A DNA stretch of 64,000 bases from Calonectria ilicicola (Eukaryota; Ascomycota; Sordariomycetes; Hypocreales; Nectriaceae): assembly GCA_020809705.1 (NCBI GenBank), contig CP085831.1, positions 5,022,001-5,086,000 on the forward strand, in the 5' to 3' direction. Numbering within the stretch: the first letter of the stretch is position 1; every line of letters starts with the position of its first letter. The position numbers and the translations under genes were made by a program. The notes beneath the pieces were generated by a model, which saw only the letters and a program-made list of their open reading frames with translations, had not been told where the DNA came from and made no database searches. Shown here in pieces: positions 37,543 through 47,572 of this stretch.

Positions 37543-38682
37543 TCACCAGACGATGATTGGTTTTACAGTGGAGCCGTGATGCATTTCTTCAAGCGCCTTC
37601 GCAAAATCACTTGCTGGAAAAAACTTGACAATCTTTTGCAAAGGAAGCTTTCCCACGCGGTACCATCTAATCATCTTGGGAATAAATTCCCGAGAGATTG
37701 TGTCTCCTCCAATAACACCCATGAACCGTTTCCCCGTGTTCATAAACCGAAATAATGGAATAGAGATGTTAGTGTCCTCAGGAGTAACTCCAAGCTGAAT
37801 ATAGAGGCCCTTTGGTCGGGTGAATTCGAGACCCCTTTCAATTAAACCAAGAATCCCGGTGGTATCTACCGTAATGCTCGTGCCGTAGCCGCCAGTGTAT
37901 TCTTTCACCTTTGAAATGATTTCATCCATGTCTTGCATAGAGCTAGTGTCGATCAAATGCGTTGCTCCCAGTTGTCGCGCTGTTTCAAGGCGGCTCGCCA
38001 CCCTATCAATAGCAATCACCGTTTTACTTGCGGCAATATGCGCTCCCATAATGGCACTCAGGCCTACTCCTCCCACACCAATTATAGCGATGGTATCTGA
38101 CGGTTGTGCGTTTGCAGCGTTTATGATTGTCCCCAAGCCTGTCAAAATGCCACATCCTAGGGGCGCAAACATTTTGAGCTCTTCTTCAGACTCAATCAAG
38201 GACTTCGCATTTACCACTGATGTCTCTCTAACAATCGTTTTGCTGGCGAATGAGGATTGCCCAAAAAATAGGCCCCGTATGGGTGATTTGGCGTCATGGT
38301 TGGATGTGTAAAATGAGTTTGAGCCAACAAAGTTGAGTTGTAGTGAGTTGACACAATGCGCGGGGTGATTCGTTTCGCACATTAGGCACTGAGTACATGA
38401 TGTGAAAGAGAGCAGAACGGGATCTCCGGGTTTTGCAACAGTGACACCAGGGCCGATTTCTTCAACATAGCCAGCGCCTTCATGGCCCATGATTCTTGGG
38501 TAACCACCAATACTCTTGGCATCATTGCCAAGCACAATATCCGTATGGCATATCCCAGAGGCAACAATTCGTACCACTAACTCCCCATGCTCAACTTGGC
38601 GGAGTTCCACGTCTTCGATTGCCCATGGTACATCTCTATGGGAGCCTCTTGAGACAATAGCACGAGCATTGGCGGTTGACAT
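37543..38682 (-). CDS. Zinc-dependent aryl-alcohol-type dehydrogenase (MDR family)
   Basis: A single exon of 379 aa, the normal length for a medium-chain dehydrogenase. Catalytic zinc ligands are visible in SGICHTDIVLG and MGHEGAGYVEEIGPGV. The structural zinc lobe has four Cys (CTQCLMCETNHPAHC). The Rossmann motif is GVGGVGLSAIMGAHIA, and the Asp in AIDRVASRLETARQLGA points to NAD rather than NADP. The long insertion between the zinc lobe and the Rossmann fold (SSFASKTIVRE, PLGCGILTGLGTIINAA) is typical of benzyl/aryl alcohol dehydrogenases. Expected reaction: reversible oxidation of an aromatic alcohol to its aldehyde. Divergent from the cleavage oxygenase at 39347, with which it shares a promoter. 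Confidence 0.9.
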   Translation of the reverse strand: MSTANARAIVSRGSHRDVPWAIEDVELRQVEHGELVVRIVASGICHTDIVLGNDAKSIGGYPRIMGHEGAGYVEEIGPGVTVAKPGDPVLLSFTSCTQCLMCETNHPAHCVNSLQLNFVGSNSFYTSNHDAKSPIRGLFFGQSSFASKTIVRETSVVNAKSLIESEEELKMFAPLGCGILTGLGTIINAANAQPSDTIAIIGVGGVGLSAIMGAHIAASKTVIAIDRVASRLETARQLGATHLIDTSSMQDMDEIISKVKEYTGGYGTSITVDTTGILGLIERGLEFTRPKGLYIQLGVTPEDTNISIPLFRFMNTGKRFMGVIGGDTISREFIPKMIRWYRVGKLPLQKIVKFFPASDFAKALEEMHHGSTVKPIIVW

Positions 38683-39346
38683 GGTGAAGAGCGATCAGAT
38701 GTCGAGAGTGGTATCATAAATTTAGGAAGAATTCAGAAAAGGAGCTGAGCGGACTTGGCTGGGATGAACTGTCTGGGGTTTTACGCCTAGATGTAAGTCA
38801 TCGTTGATGGGGTACTCCACATTGATGCTGGACATGGACCAGGGACCGCCGTGCTCCATGGCTACGATTGGATGGTATTGCGGCGAACAACGACGCCAAG
38901 CAACTCAAAATTGGAACTTGCAAGCCGGAAAGCGAATCACAAAAAAATGAAAGCGGAGACCTGCTACAGGTTGCAAGAAAGCCACCTGACCACCATCCAA
39001 AAACATCATCCCACCCTGATGACAGATCAACGCTCAAACTCTCACTGTGGGGTAGAAACCATCACATGGACTGTTCCAATTTAAGGTTCACTAGACTGAA
39101 CGGCATGCGGGGTCTAGTGTTGCAAATTGGCCAGAAACACTTAGCCTCAAATTATAAACCCCTCCCCCGCCCCCGCTGTGATCTTCACTCTAGCATGTGG
39201 GCTGTCTCGATGTAACACGGGAATTCAGTGTATGATGGTCACTTATTAGTTTCGAATCTAAATAGAATATTTAGCGCTCTTAGATTGATATTGCGTATCG
39301 GAATATTGGCAAGCCCTCGTCAAACATCTTTGTTAAACTGTTTACA
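38683..39346. promoter_or_regulatory. Divergent promoter of aryl-alcohol dehydrogenase and cleavage oxygenase
   Basis: 664 bp between head-to-head genes. It carries ATGTGGGCTGTCT at 39195-39207, the same 13 bases as at 43595-43607, and GTGGGG at 39047-39052. A pyrimidine-rich strip (CCCCTCCCCCGCCCCCGCTG, about 39160-39179) lies next to the box. Confidence 0.6.
39196..39203 (+). promoter_or_regulatory. TGTGGGMT site
   Basis: TGTGGGCT within the 13-bp word ATGTGGGCTGTCT, 144 bp upstream of the cleavage oxygenase ATG. Confidence 0.55.
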
Positions 39347-40966
39347 ATGACCATGGCTCAAACCGAAGTGAGCACAAAATCCAACAATGCAGCCACAACG
39401 GGCACCAATGATGGTCTATATGGCCTGGTCTCGAACTGGCACGTTGCTCTTGACCTTGCTGGCTCTGATTCTCCATGCCGCTTCGAGGGGGAGATTGGAA
39501 GCCTGGTGGTGCTGGGCAATATCCCCAAAGAAATAGACGGCACCTTCTATCGGGTCATGAGTGACCCCTATGTACCCCCTAGCCACCAGAATGTGCCGCT
39601 GGATGGCGACGGTAGTGTTTCAGCGTTTCGATTCCATCAAGGGAAAGTCGACATGAAAGTCCGGTACATCGAAACTGAGAGATATAAGCTAGAGCGAAGG
39701 GCCAATAAAAGTCTATTCGGTTTATACCGCAATCCATTTACGCACCACCCTTGTGTCAGAGCAGCCGTGGATTCAACAGCAAATACAAATCTTTATTTTT
39801 GGGCAAATAAACTCCTAGCATTGAAAGAAGGCGCTCTGCCATACGAGCTTGATCCCAACACTCTCGACACTTTGACTTACGATCCCTTTTCAGGACAAGT
39901 AAATGCAAAAACATTTACAGCGCATCCCAAGCTAGACCCTCAGACAAATGAGCTAGTCGTTTTTGGATACGAAGCAAAGGGGCTTGGATCACTGGACATC
40001 GTTACCTACACCCTTGATACTGAAGGGCGGAAAACGTCAGAGACTTGGTTAAAGTCGCCTTGGTGTGCCTTCATTCACGACTGTGCCATTACTGAGGACT
40101 GGCTTGTTTTATTTTTATGGCCATTTGAAGCCAGCGTAGAAAGGATGAAGGCTGGTGGGCGCCACTGGGCCTGGAAGTACGAGCTTCCTGCAACCTTCAT
40201 GGTCATTCCCCGTCGAAAGGGCAGTGGAGCTCGCCATGGGTGGCGTGATGACGAGCAACATCGTATTTATAAGTGGAAAAACTGCATGCCAATTCACACC
40301 TCTGGTGGCTGGGAAGAAGGCGGGAAGCTGTTTGTGGAGAGCTCACGAGTTCACGACAACGCATTCCCTTTCTTCCCTTCTGAGGACGGACGAAGTCCTC
40401 CCGCCAACACCAAGGCCGATTTTGTTCGGTGGGAATTCGATTTGTCTGCTCCAAGCGGCACTACGCTCCCAGATCCTCTGGTAGTCCTCAATGTGCCTGC
40501 AGAATTTCCAAGAATTGACGAGAGGTTCATGACAAAGAAGTACGAATGGTTGTTTCTGAACGTGTTTGTCCCAAATAAGATGGACGGCGAGAAGAATATC
40601 TTCCACGGGTTGAATGGCCTAGCGATGCACAACAATGTGACAGGCAAAACCGCATATTTTTACGCCGGAGATGATTCATTGTGTCAGGAGCCTATATTTA
40701 TACCGCGTTCAGAAACGGCTCCAGAGGGTGATGGCTGGGTAATGGCATTAGTCGAGCGCAGGCTTTCCAATCGATGCGATGTGGTTGTCATCGACACCAA
40801 GGATTTTGAGCGTCCCATCGCAATCGTTCGGCTGCCGATGCATCTTAAAGCACAAACGCACGGCAATTGGGTTCCCGTTGCGTCCATCAACGAGAGGAAG
40901 AGTTTAGTGAGGGAGATTCCTCCACTTAAAATTAGCGGCCAGGGTGCTCTTGAACCACTCCCCTGA
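39347..40966 (+). CDS. Carotenoid/stilbene cleavage oxygenase
   Basis: A single exon of 539 aa, the usual length of the family. The seven-bladed propeller enzyme binds Fe(II) through four His, all seen in order: FTAHPKLDP, FIHDCAITEDW, CMPIHTSGGW and AQTHGNWVP. Other family marks are GNIPKEIDGTFYRVMSDP, PLDGDGSVSAFRF, NKLLALKEG and AYFYAGDDSLCQEPIFIPR. The length and cytosolic character (no signal or transit peptide) fit the fungal resveratrol/lignostilbene-cleaving subgroup better than plastid-type carotenoid enzymes. The predicted reaction is O2-dependent cleavage of an interphenyl or isoeugenol-type C=C to give aryl aldehydes. A carotenoid substrate cannot be excluded. Genes nearby for aryl-alcohol oxidation and ester cleavage support an aromatic substrate. 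Confidence 0.9.
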   Translation: MTMAQTEVSTKSNNAATTGTNDGLYGLVSNWHVALDLAGSDSPCRFEGEIGSLVVLGNIPKEIDGTFYRVMSDPYVPPSHQNVPLDGDGSVSAFRFHQGKVDMKVRYIETERYKLERRANKSLFGLYRNPFTHHPCVRAAVDSTANTNLYFWANKLLALKEGALPYELDPNTLDTLTYDPFSGQVNAKTFTAHPKLDPQTNELVVFGYEAKGLGSLDIVTYTLDTEGRKTSETWLKSPWCAFIHDCAITEDWLVLFLWPFEASVERMKAGGRHWAWKYELPATFMVIPRRKGSGARHGWRDDEQHRIYKWKNCMPIHTSGGWEEGGKLFVESSRVHDNAFPFFPSEDGRSPPANTKADFVRWEFDLSAPSGTTLPDPLVVLNVPAEFPRIDERFMTKKYEWLFLNVFVPNKMDGEKNIFHGLNGLAMHNNVTGKTAYFYAGDDSLCQEPIFIPRSETAPEGDGWVMALVERRLSNRCDVVVIDTKDFERPIAIVRLPMHLKAQTHGNWVPVASINERKSLVREIPPLKISGQGALEPLP

Positions 40967-41402
40967 TCATATGAGTTAGGTTTTTTGGGGTTCAGAATGT
41001 AGCGCAATACATGTGAAATTTTTGAGAACGATACGAGACACCTAAAACTTTGAACAGAAAGCTACATTTGTGAATCCCTCAACGTAGGATCCGCCCAAAG
41101 CAAGCACATATGTGATGTTCCAACTCGCACCCTACTAAAATAACCCATCTGGAAATTTCGCTACTAAATAATGCCACACCTTATTACTCCGTTTTTAAAA
41201 AGAAAACAAAAACAGATTAAATCGTGATGTGAGATAATTCGCATTGGATTCCATGAGTCGCTTACTTCAATTAATCAGATAGAAATTTGGAGAAATTTGA
41301 GTAACGCGTGTACTTTGCTTGTGCTTGTATTTTTCATCTTCACCATATCTGTAAATTTAAAATGCAACCAATGCAGCTGTCTACCGTCGTCTGCTTACCT
41401 CC
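40967..41402. other. Convergent intergenic region, no gene
   Basis: Shared 3' flank of the cleavage oxygenase (+) and the Baeyer-Villiger monooxygenase (-). No reading frame of interest and no recognised element. Confidence 0.5.
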
Positions 41403-43316
41403 TCAAAAACGCAAGGAATACTTCCATAATGGCGCTGCCACAACAGCGGTCACTGCCAACACCACCGCTACAATATTGAACTTGTCATATCCCTCTTCCA
41501 CGACTCGGCCCACAAACCTATCCTGCAATTCATATGCAGATCCCTCAGAGTCGTAGTCATTCCATCGGACTGAACTCAGTATTTTCTGGTACTCTACCAC
41601 ATTCCCTGACCAGTTATTCGTAATTAATCCTTCCTTGGTTTTGTACCAGCTTCGGCAAGTAGAGCTCGCGAATGTACTGGTTGTCAGAGTTGCTTGAATT
41701 TGCTCGTTGTACTGTTGTATCTTACTGTTATTAGGGGTTAGTACAAGATTTTCGCCTCTGACAGACCCATCAATAACGGCTTTAATGAGAGTGCTGATGT
41801 AGCGAGATTGCTGCTCAATCATGAGAATGATGCTATTATGCCCAAGATTTGTGTTTGGTCCGTAAAGCATCGCAAAGTTCGGAAGAGATTCCACGCCAAT
41901 TCCGTAGAGCGCTCTTCCACCACTTTTCCAAATGTTCTTCAGGCTGCGACCACCTTTTCCGGACACATTGATTGGGTCTAGAAATTCCACTGTTCGAAAT
42001 CCAGTCGCCATTATGAGAACATCAAGCTCGTACTCATGATTTTCTACTTGAACTCCTTTGGACGTAATGGCATTAATACGTCCTGCTTCGAGTTCAACAT
42101 TTTCCCGAGCAAAAGTCGGGAAATAGTCGTCAGAGATTATAATTCGTTTACATCCTAGTATTATATCAAGAAGGATTAGTAAGTCAGAAATAGGAAAATG
42201 CCGGTTGTTCTACTTACCAATCGGATAGCTTGGAGTTAAAAGCTTCCATAACTGTGGTAGTTTGGGGATTTGGCTTCTCATCATTTCTTGAGATTCCTTC
42301 TCCAAACGACGTGCAAATTCGGAATCAGGGTGAGCAACAATTTCATGAAATGTCTCTCGTTCCCTCATTATACTCATTCGATATTGTCTTTGGCTCGCGG
42401 GCATATATTTATACAGTAGTTGTCGAGTTGCACTAATAGGCCTATCATTGCGAGCCGTAACCCAACTCGGGGTTCTCTGAAATACAGTAAGCCGCTCGGC
42501 CACCTTTGCGAGCTCGGGAATAATTTGGGCTGCTGAAGCACCATTTCCAATTATTCCGATTCTTTTGCCTTCCAAAGGAAAGGTCCAATCCCATCGAGCA
42601 CTGTGCATTAGCTTTCCGCCGAACGTGTCAAGCCCGGGAATGTCAGTGTAATTTGGGACGTTCAGTTGACCGACCCCAGATACCAGAAACTGGCTGGCGA
42701 TGGTGTATTTTGAAGTATACTCGGCGTCCTTGGATTCAGAAACCGTCACTTCTATGTTCCATCTTTGTGTTGTCTCATCCCAAATTGCATTGTCAACAGT
42801 ACTGTTGAAGCGAATGTGTCGGTACAGCTGAAATTTTTCAGCCACTCCTGTGAGATAATCAAGGATCTCCTCTTGGGTCGGGTACTCTCTACTCCATGAG
42901 GAATTGGGGGCAAAGGAGTAGCTGTCGTGGGTATTAGAAAATTGACTATGCAGTTCGTGTTGTATCATGGCGCCCACCTGTAGAGATGGCTTTTCACTAC
43001 GTTTGTCAGCCAAGTATATCAGAGAGAATCAGGAGAACACTCACCGTCACAGCAGCACCCTGGGTATCTGTTGTCTCTCCAAGTGCCACCGATGCCTCCT
43101 GACTTTTCCAGAATAACAATGTTGCGGCAGTCGTTCTGGCGAATCAAGTCGATCGCCATGCATAAACCTATAGTACGTAAAAATATCCCAAATTAGCTAA
43201 GCGCGGAGCCCTAAGATTGATTGAAGTGTGACTTTACCGGATATACCGGCACCGATGATAACAACAGTTGCCTCGCAATAATCTTGGTTCCCCACTGGAG
43301 TCTGATAGTGCGCCAT
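41403..43316 (-). CDS. Baeyer-Villiger flavin monooxygenase
   Basis: Five exons (43238-43316, 43045-43167, 42978-42996, 42218-42945, 41403-42154) give 566 aa. The first Rossmann motif GAGISGLCMA is built across a splice site. GGIGGTWRDNRYPGC, DVKSHLYS, the BVMO fingerprint FGGKLMHSARWDW (FxGxxxHxxxWD), the second Rossmann motif GIIGNGASAAQII and the late ATGF motif in IMATGFRTVEF follow. A hydrophobic C-terminal helix (FNIVAVVLAVTAVVAAPLW) may anchor it in a membrane. It inserts oxygen next to a carbonyl using NADPH and FAD, turning ketones or aryl aldehydes into esters. The intron 42946-42977 is only 32 nt, yet it is needed to keep the DVKSHLYS motif in frame (see findings). Divergent from an esterase, the classical partner of a BVMO. 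Confidence 0.88.
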
Positions 43317-43595
43317 ATTGATGTCTCTAATAATTATTAGTGGCACTCAAAGAGGAGATTCAATCCGGTGTTTCTGGCTCAAAATAGAATAATCTGAAAT
43401 ACTAAAAACGAGAGCCGAGTGAATCAAGTTACGTGGCAGCTTGAAATAGACCATTCTTGAGCTTCAGCGCCACTCAATCACAGTCTATCATTTTGAGACA
43501 GTGTTTCTTAGCCAACATATCACAGCAAAAAGATGTAAAAGTTGGACCATGTATAGCTCCGCACTAATTGATGCAGAGTTGCCAATATGGTCTAA

Positions 43596-43603
43596 TGTGG
43601 GCT
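43596..43603 (+). promoter_or_regulatory. TGTGGGMT site
   Basis: TGTGGGCT, part of the 13-bp word shared exactly with 39195-39207. Confidence 0.55.
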
Positions 43604-43628
43604 GTCTGGAGCATGTGGGTTGCGGGGA

Positions 43629-43636
43629 TGTGGGCT
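43629..43636 (+). promoter_or_regulatory. TGTGGGMT site
   Basis: TGTGGGCT, extended to TGTGGGCTGTGT, shared with the VAO promoter. Confidence 0.55.
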
Positions 43637-43637
43637 G

Positions 43638-43645
43638 TGTGGGAT
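43638..43645 (+). promoter_or_regulatory. TGTGGGMT site
   Basis: TGTGGGAT, 2 bp after the previous site. Confidence 0.5.
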
Positions 43646-44002
43646 GTCACCCCACTTGATCCAACTCAAACGGCCCCTCTACATACTGGGCGATGGGCAA
43701 TACGAAGAGTGGTGCAAAGGTTGCGTTGCATCGCCAGGGATTAGAAGCTTTATTGTTTTTTTCCATGTTGCTTGTCCATCCGCATGGCGAAGAACGCCAA
43801 GTCTCTAATAACGAGGTAACAATTTGGGGATAGAGCTGATCCCGAAACATCTTTGGACTTTAAGAGTCAACAAAATACCAAGAGACACTTTATATAACGA
43901 GCATGTGTGCGAATTAATATTTTCCTACAAAATACACCTTGATTTTCGATTAACCTGTGACTGAGCAACTTTCAATTTTCTTCCGTACTGCGATATTTCA
44001 AC

Positions 44003-45137
44003 ATGAGCTACGCCCAATCATGGTTAGATGTTGGTGATTTTGGTGCCCCCCTTGATACATTGCTGACACTAAATGTAGCTCGAAAAGTCCATGGGTGGTC
44101 GAATGGTGATGCATGGGAATGCGGAGCAGCTGAGGGCTCTGAATGTTCGACTGGGCGAGATATTGATCCCACAGCTGTCTCCCCCTTCTGATGCTGTCAA
44201 GAACGAAGATGGAGAAATTGATGGCATAAAATATCGCGTCTATACTCCTAGAGATGTAGTATCAAAGCAGCAAAACCTCCCTGTGGGAATTTGGACCCAC
44301 GGTGGCGGCTGGGTGACTGGCAATCTTGACGCAGGTATATGACGGCCTTGGCCTATCCTCAATAGGCTAGTCTGATTTTGAGATGCACAACTAATGCCAG
44401 CTCAGATGATCTTCTCTGCAGACTTGTTGCTGAGAAAGCCTCCTCCATCATTGTTAGTGTGGATTACCGCCTTGCTCCCGAGTTTAAGTCACCGACACAG
44501 CTCGATGATACGTTGACAGTGTACAATTGGGTAGGTAAAACTCCAAGTGGTAACAAAGAGTTCAAGTATTAAGCGGCGATAGGCTCTAGACAATGCTGCC
44601 TCTTTTCGGGGAGATCCCAATATGTTTTACACAATTGGTGTCTCGGCTGGTGGGGCTCTAGCTCTCCAAGTGGCAAATGTTATTGTTAAGGATCCTTTGA
44701 AACGGGACCACATCAAGGGTGTAGCAGCCATCGTCCCCTGCACACTGCACTGGGACAATGTTCCTCCTGGGTATCAGTCCATGTACAAATCATACGAAGA
44801 GAATAAAACGGATGTGCCGTTCATCGACAAACAATCGATGGAGATGTTCTACAGTCTTGCGGCTGTTGATCCGAAAGATAGTGACACGTTTACAGGGTTG
44901 GCAGCAGAAAACCACAAGAACTTTCCACCGACTTACTTTGCGAGCTGCGAGAAGGATCCGCTCAGAGATGACGCGTTTGTTATGGAAGCTGCTCTAAAGA
45001 ATGCTGGGGTTTCCACAAAACATGACACGTATAAAGGACTACCTCATTGTTTCTGGGTGTTTCCGTCTGTACCTGAAGGTAGACTGTTTACAGAAAACCT
45101 GGTTACCGGAGTGAAATGGCTCATCTCTCAGATGTAA
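44003..45137 (+). CDS. Alpha/beta hydrolase, hormone-sensitive-lipase-type esterase
   Basis: Four exons (44003-44029, 44079-44334, 44406-44530, 44583-45137) give 320 aa, standard for the family. The oxyanion-hole motif HGGGW is in WTHGGGWVTGNLD. SVDYRLAPE follows, then the nucleophile elbow GVSAGGALALQVA with the catalytic Ser. The Asp is in CEKDPLRDDAFV and the His in GLPHCFWVFPSV. No signal peptide. It hydrolyses small acyl or aryl esters, and its head-to-head position with the BVMO suggests it opens the ester or lactone that enzyme makes. Introns have normal branch and acceptor signals. The start MSYAQSWLD with a 27-nt first exon is the best fit to the frame of MGGRMVMHGNAEQLRALNV. Confidence 0.88.
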
Positions 45138-45390
45138 TTCTCAGTCTTCTCTTTGAGAGAAGCAGATTTGGTACGTTAGAGTAAATGATAATTTTGGCAG
45201 TTGTGGAATGTATATCCAGAACTAGGTCGTAACACATCCTCGAGCTTCCGATTCCAGTCAGAGACTTTCGCAAAATATATGCTTACCCTATGCAATGTAG
45301 GACAAAAGATTCAATTCAAGTGGAATTAATTTTCGTATGTATCAATGAGCATTGATTTGTATTCGATATCTCCTTAACTTTAATAATTTT

Positions 45391-45517
45391 AAAGGGAATT
45401 TTCTCCTGCAAGAAGGAAATATATATATTGGCAGAGAACCATCAACAGTGAGGTGTGGATAATGAGACTTATACCCAGCCTTTAACAGTAACTAAAACTA
45501 GATGCCAAGGGATTCCT
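45391..45517 (+). repeat. Dispersed repeat copy related to 13261-13386
   Basis: Shares AAAGGG, TGCAAGAAGGAAATA and AGACTTATACCCAGCCTTTA with the copy at the left edge of the transposon stack. Several C here correspond to T there. No coding capacity. Lies between the esterase and the HET gene; the rest of 45138-45695 shows nothing. Confidence 0.5.
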
Positions 45518-45695
45518 GAAGTATCTTGCGGCCTAAGTCAACCACGTAATATATCATATACCAAACGGCTAAGCTTTCCAAGATGGAGTATCAAAAGCTA
45601 AAGGGAGCAAGGTCGGCATCACCAAAGTTCACAAAAGCTTCATTACCACAGGCAGCTGAAATGGGTGGATTCGTCCAATTACGTACCCAACGTAT

Positions 45696-47051
45696 TCACT
45701 CGTCATCCATCGAGTCATCCATCGAGTCATCCATCGAGTCATCCATCGAGCAAGGCCTTGTAAGAACCAGTGGATCACACCGATTCTTGCACGTCGCGTC
45801 ATAGCTAAGTCCAAGCCCGATAGCCTCCCACGAGAAGCGAGATAGCAGCAAGTATTTATCTTTCTGCCAGTGAAATTCGCTTTCGGGTTCCCGGATGAAC
45901 CTCGCTGGTAAGCAGCCCTCCGGTGGAGGTCTAAGGTTGCAGAATGGCCCACTACCCAGCGAAAGTAGTATTTGCTGCGCCAGAGGGGCGAGCTGCGACC
46001 GCTGGAGTCCCAGATAGGCGAGAAGGCGGGCCGGAAAGGAACGGGATCCTATGTCGTTGCTAGCGGATGAGGAAGCAAGCGCTACCCATGTAAGGTTATT
46101 GACAACCACTTCCCTCTGCCCAATGCTCTGGAGCACGTCCATATAGATGCGTTGCACAGACTTGCGATAGTCTATTACGATTTTTTGACGCTCTTCACAT
46201 ATCCCGAGCAACCCATAGACTTTGTCCCGGGGGTCTGTCGACTTGAAGATGTTGAATTTGTCGAGTAGGATTGAGAGCGGACGCGAATCGCTAGTACCAA
46301 AGTCTCGCTTCTCGCGGATGAGTATTGAGGCTCCAGTGGCCAGGATACGCTCGCCGGATTCGCGTTTGATCTGCGTAGCTGCTGACTCTAGCGACATCTG
46401 GCGGAAGTCATTGCAGAGGAACTCCAGTGACTTCCAGGAGAATTGCCTGCTGCCACATAGTACTTGGACACTACGAGCAAGCAAAATCTCTTGTATGACC
46501 CAAATTCTTGTCCAATAATCGCGGTTGAGGAGCTTACGGAGGATATCGAAAGCCTTCAGGTGCTGCGTCTTAGTTTTTCTTTCGCCGGGGACAAAACTAT
46601 TGATATGATCGATGGCACGGTCACTATGAGGCGTCCCAGAGCCGAGCCACACAAGAGTTTGGGACGATTTCGAGTAGATCAAGCTCATCAATTTCACTTG
46701 GTGATTTCTCTCGAGAACGTCCTTCTGGTTGATACAGATGGCGTCGATCCAAATGTAGTTTGTCCAGGTGCCCGGCCAGTCGGAAAATCTTCTCTTGGAT
46801 CTCAGCTCCACCAGAAGTGTTGCGACGTTTTCTCTGACCATGAAATCCATGCCGTCAATAAAAATCTTTACCGTCGGCGTACCCGTGCCCCATGTATAAG
46901 AGATGGCTGAGAATGCAGGGACATTTGACTGCAGGTTGGCTTCGTGCATCTCGCACTCCACTAGTTCACTCGCTGACAATTGGTAAGGAAGAATCTTTAG
47001 TAAGCGAACTTTCTCAGTCCAGTCTTGAAGTGAATTATACTTGAAGGGCAT
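45696..47051 (-). CDS. HET-domain (heterokaryon incompatibility-like) protein
   Basis: An intronless frame of 451 aa from the ATG at 47051, preferred because MPFKYNSLQDWTEKVRLLKI is the usual HET start; upstream codons lack an ATG. The HET domain is complete: FSAISYTWGTGTPTVKIFID, VRENVATLLVELR, YIWIDAICINQKDVLERNHQ, VKLMSLIYSKSSQTLVWLG, YWTRIWVIQEILLA, and STDPRDKVYGLLGI later. Such proteins can trigger cell death on nonself recognition, although most paralogues have no known partner. The C-terminus is shorter than in many HET proteins and ends in four in-frame copies of a 4-residue unit (SMDD), translated from the 12-bp tandem repeat at 45702-45749. Confidence 0.85.
   Translation of the reverse strand: MPFKYNSLQDWTEKVRLLKILPYQLSASELVECEMHEANLQSNVPAFSAISYTWGTGTPTVKIFIDGMDFMVRENVATLLVELRSKRRFSDWPGTWTNYIWIDAICINQKDVLERNHQVKLMSLIYSKSSQTLVWLGSGTPHSDRAIDHINSFVPGERKTKTQHLKAFDILRKLLNRDYWTRIWVIQEILLARSVQVLCGSRQFSWKSLEFLCNDFRQMSLESAATQIKRESGERILATGASILIREKRDFGTSDSRPLSILLDKFNIFKSTDPRDKVYGLLGICEERQKIVIDYRKSVQRIYMDVLQSIGQREVVVNNLTWVALASSSASNDIGSRSFPARLLAYLGLQRSQLAPLAQQILLSLGSGPFCNLRPPPEGCLPARFIREPESEFHWQKDKYLLLSRFSWEAIGLGLSYDATCKNRCDPLVLTRPCSMDDSMDDSMDDSMDDE
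45702..45749. repeat. 12-bp tandem repeat, 4 copies
   Basis: GTCATCCATCGA repeated four times without change. On the minus strand it encodes (SMDD)n at the C-terminus of the HET gene. The unit length is a multiple of three, so copy-number change would not shift the frame. Confidence 0.85.
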
Positions 47052-47113
47052 ACTAATGAGGGCGGGTCGGCTCAAAGTCGCGACAGGTAGGGGCTGAATA
47101 GCTCCCTCTGTCT

Positions 47114-47572
47114 TCAGAGCATCCCGAAAAGTGACTGCATGGCATTAGTTTGACCATCAGTTTCGAAGGCGATCAGCAACATACCCGAAGAGCTAGACTT
47201 GTCTACCACTTTTTCGTTGGATTTGCCGGTTACAGCGGCTCTGTCAACATGAACTTGACAAAGAGGCTGTATGGTATATGGAATGGTCCAGTTGTACTGG
47301 TCAATTCTAATGAACCTTTTGTGAAAGAGATGTTCTAACATTTCCCTATCAAACCTCATGTCTGCTGGCCTCGACTTGTCGGAAACAATATGTTCCCATA
47401 TATGCTGCATCCGGGTTTCAAAGTGAGAAAATGTGCTGGTGCAGAACCAGCATCCGAGCCTGGTCGGGACGCGCTGCCCAAGATGATCCTCATGGTGCTC
47501 AATCCATTCGAACTCTTCATTGCTAGAGAACTCCATTTGGCAGTCCATCAGGAGTTGAAACTCGCACCACAT
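47114..47572 (-). CDS. C2H2 zinc-finger-like hypothetical protein (possibly incomplete)
   Basis: A 152-codon frame from the ATG at 47572. It shows the fungal pattern in which a C-terminal C2H2-like finger follows a Glu-rich segment: NEEFEWIEHHEDHLG, then LGCWFCTSTFSHFETRMQHI and WEHI, then MRFDREMLEHLFHKRFI. The frame is also open upstream to about 47800 without an ATG. That upstream part encodes two zinc-knuckle-like units, so the real gene may have more 5' exons. It ends 63 bp upstream of the HET start in the same orientation. Function unknown; nucleic acid binding is possible. Confidence 0.5.
   Translation of the reverse strand: MWCEFQLLMDCQMEFSSNEEFEWIEHHEDHLGQRVPTRLGCWFCTSTFSHFETRMQHIWEHIVSDKSRPADMRFDREMLEHLFHKRFIRIDQYNWTIPYTIQPLCQVHVDRAAVTGKSNEKVVDKSSSSGMLLIAFETDGQTNAMQSLFGML

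Larger units (their letters stand above)
43317..44002. promoter_or_regulatory. Divergent promoter of BVMO and esterase
   Basis: 686 bp between head-to-head genes, with three TGTGGGMT sites in 50 bp: 43596-43603 (inside ATGTGGGCTGTCT), 43629-43636 (inside TGTGGGCTGTGT) and 43638-43645 (TGTGGGAT). A related ATGTGGGTT lies at 43613. The densest block of this motif in the window. Confidence 0.65.
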
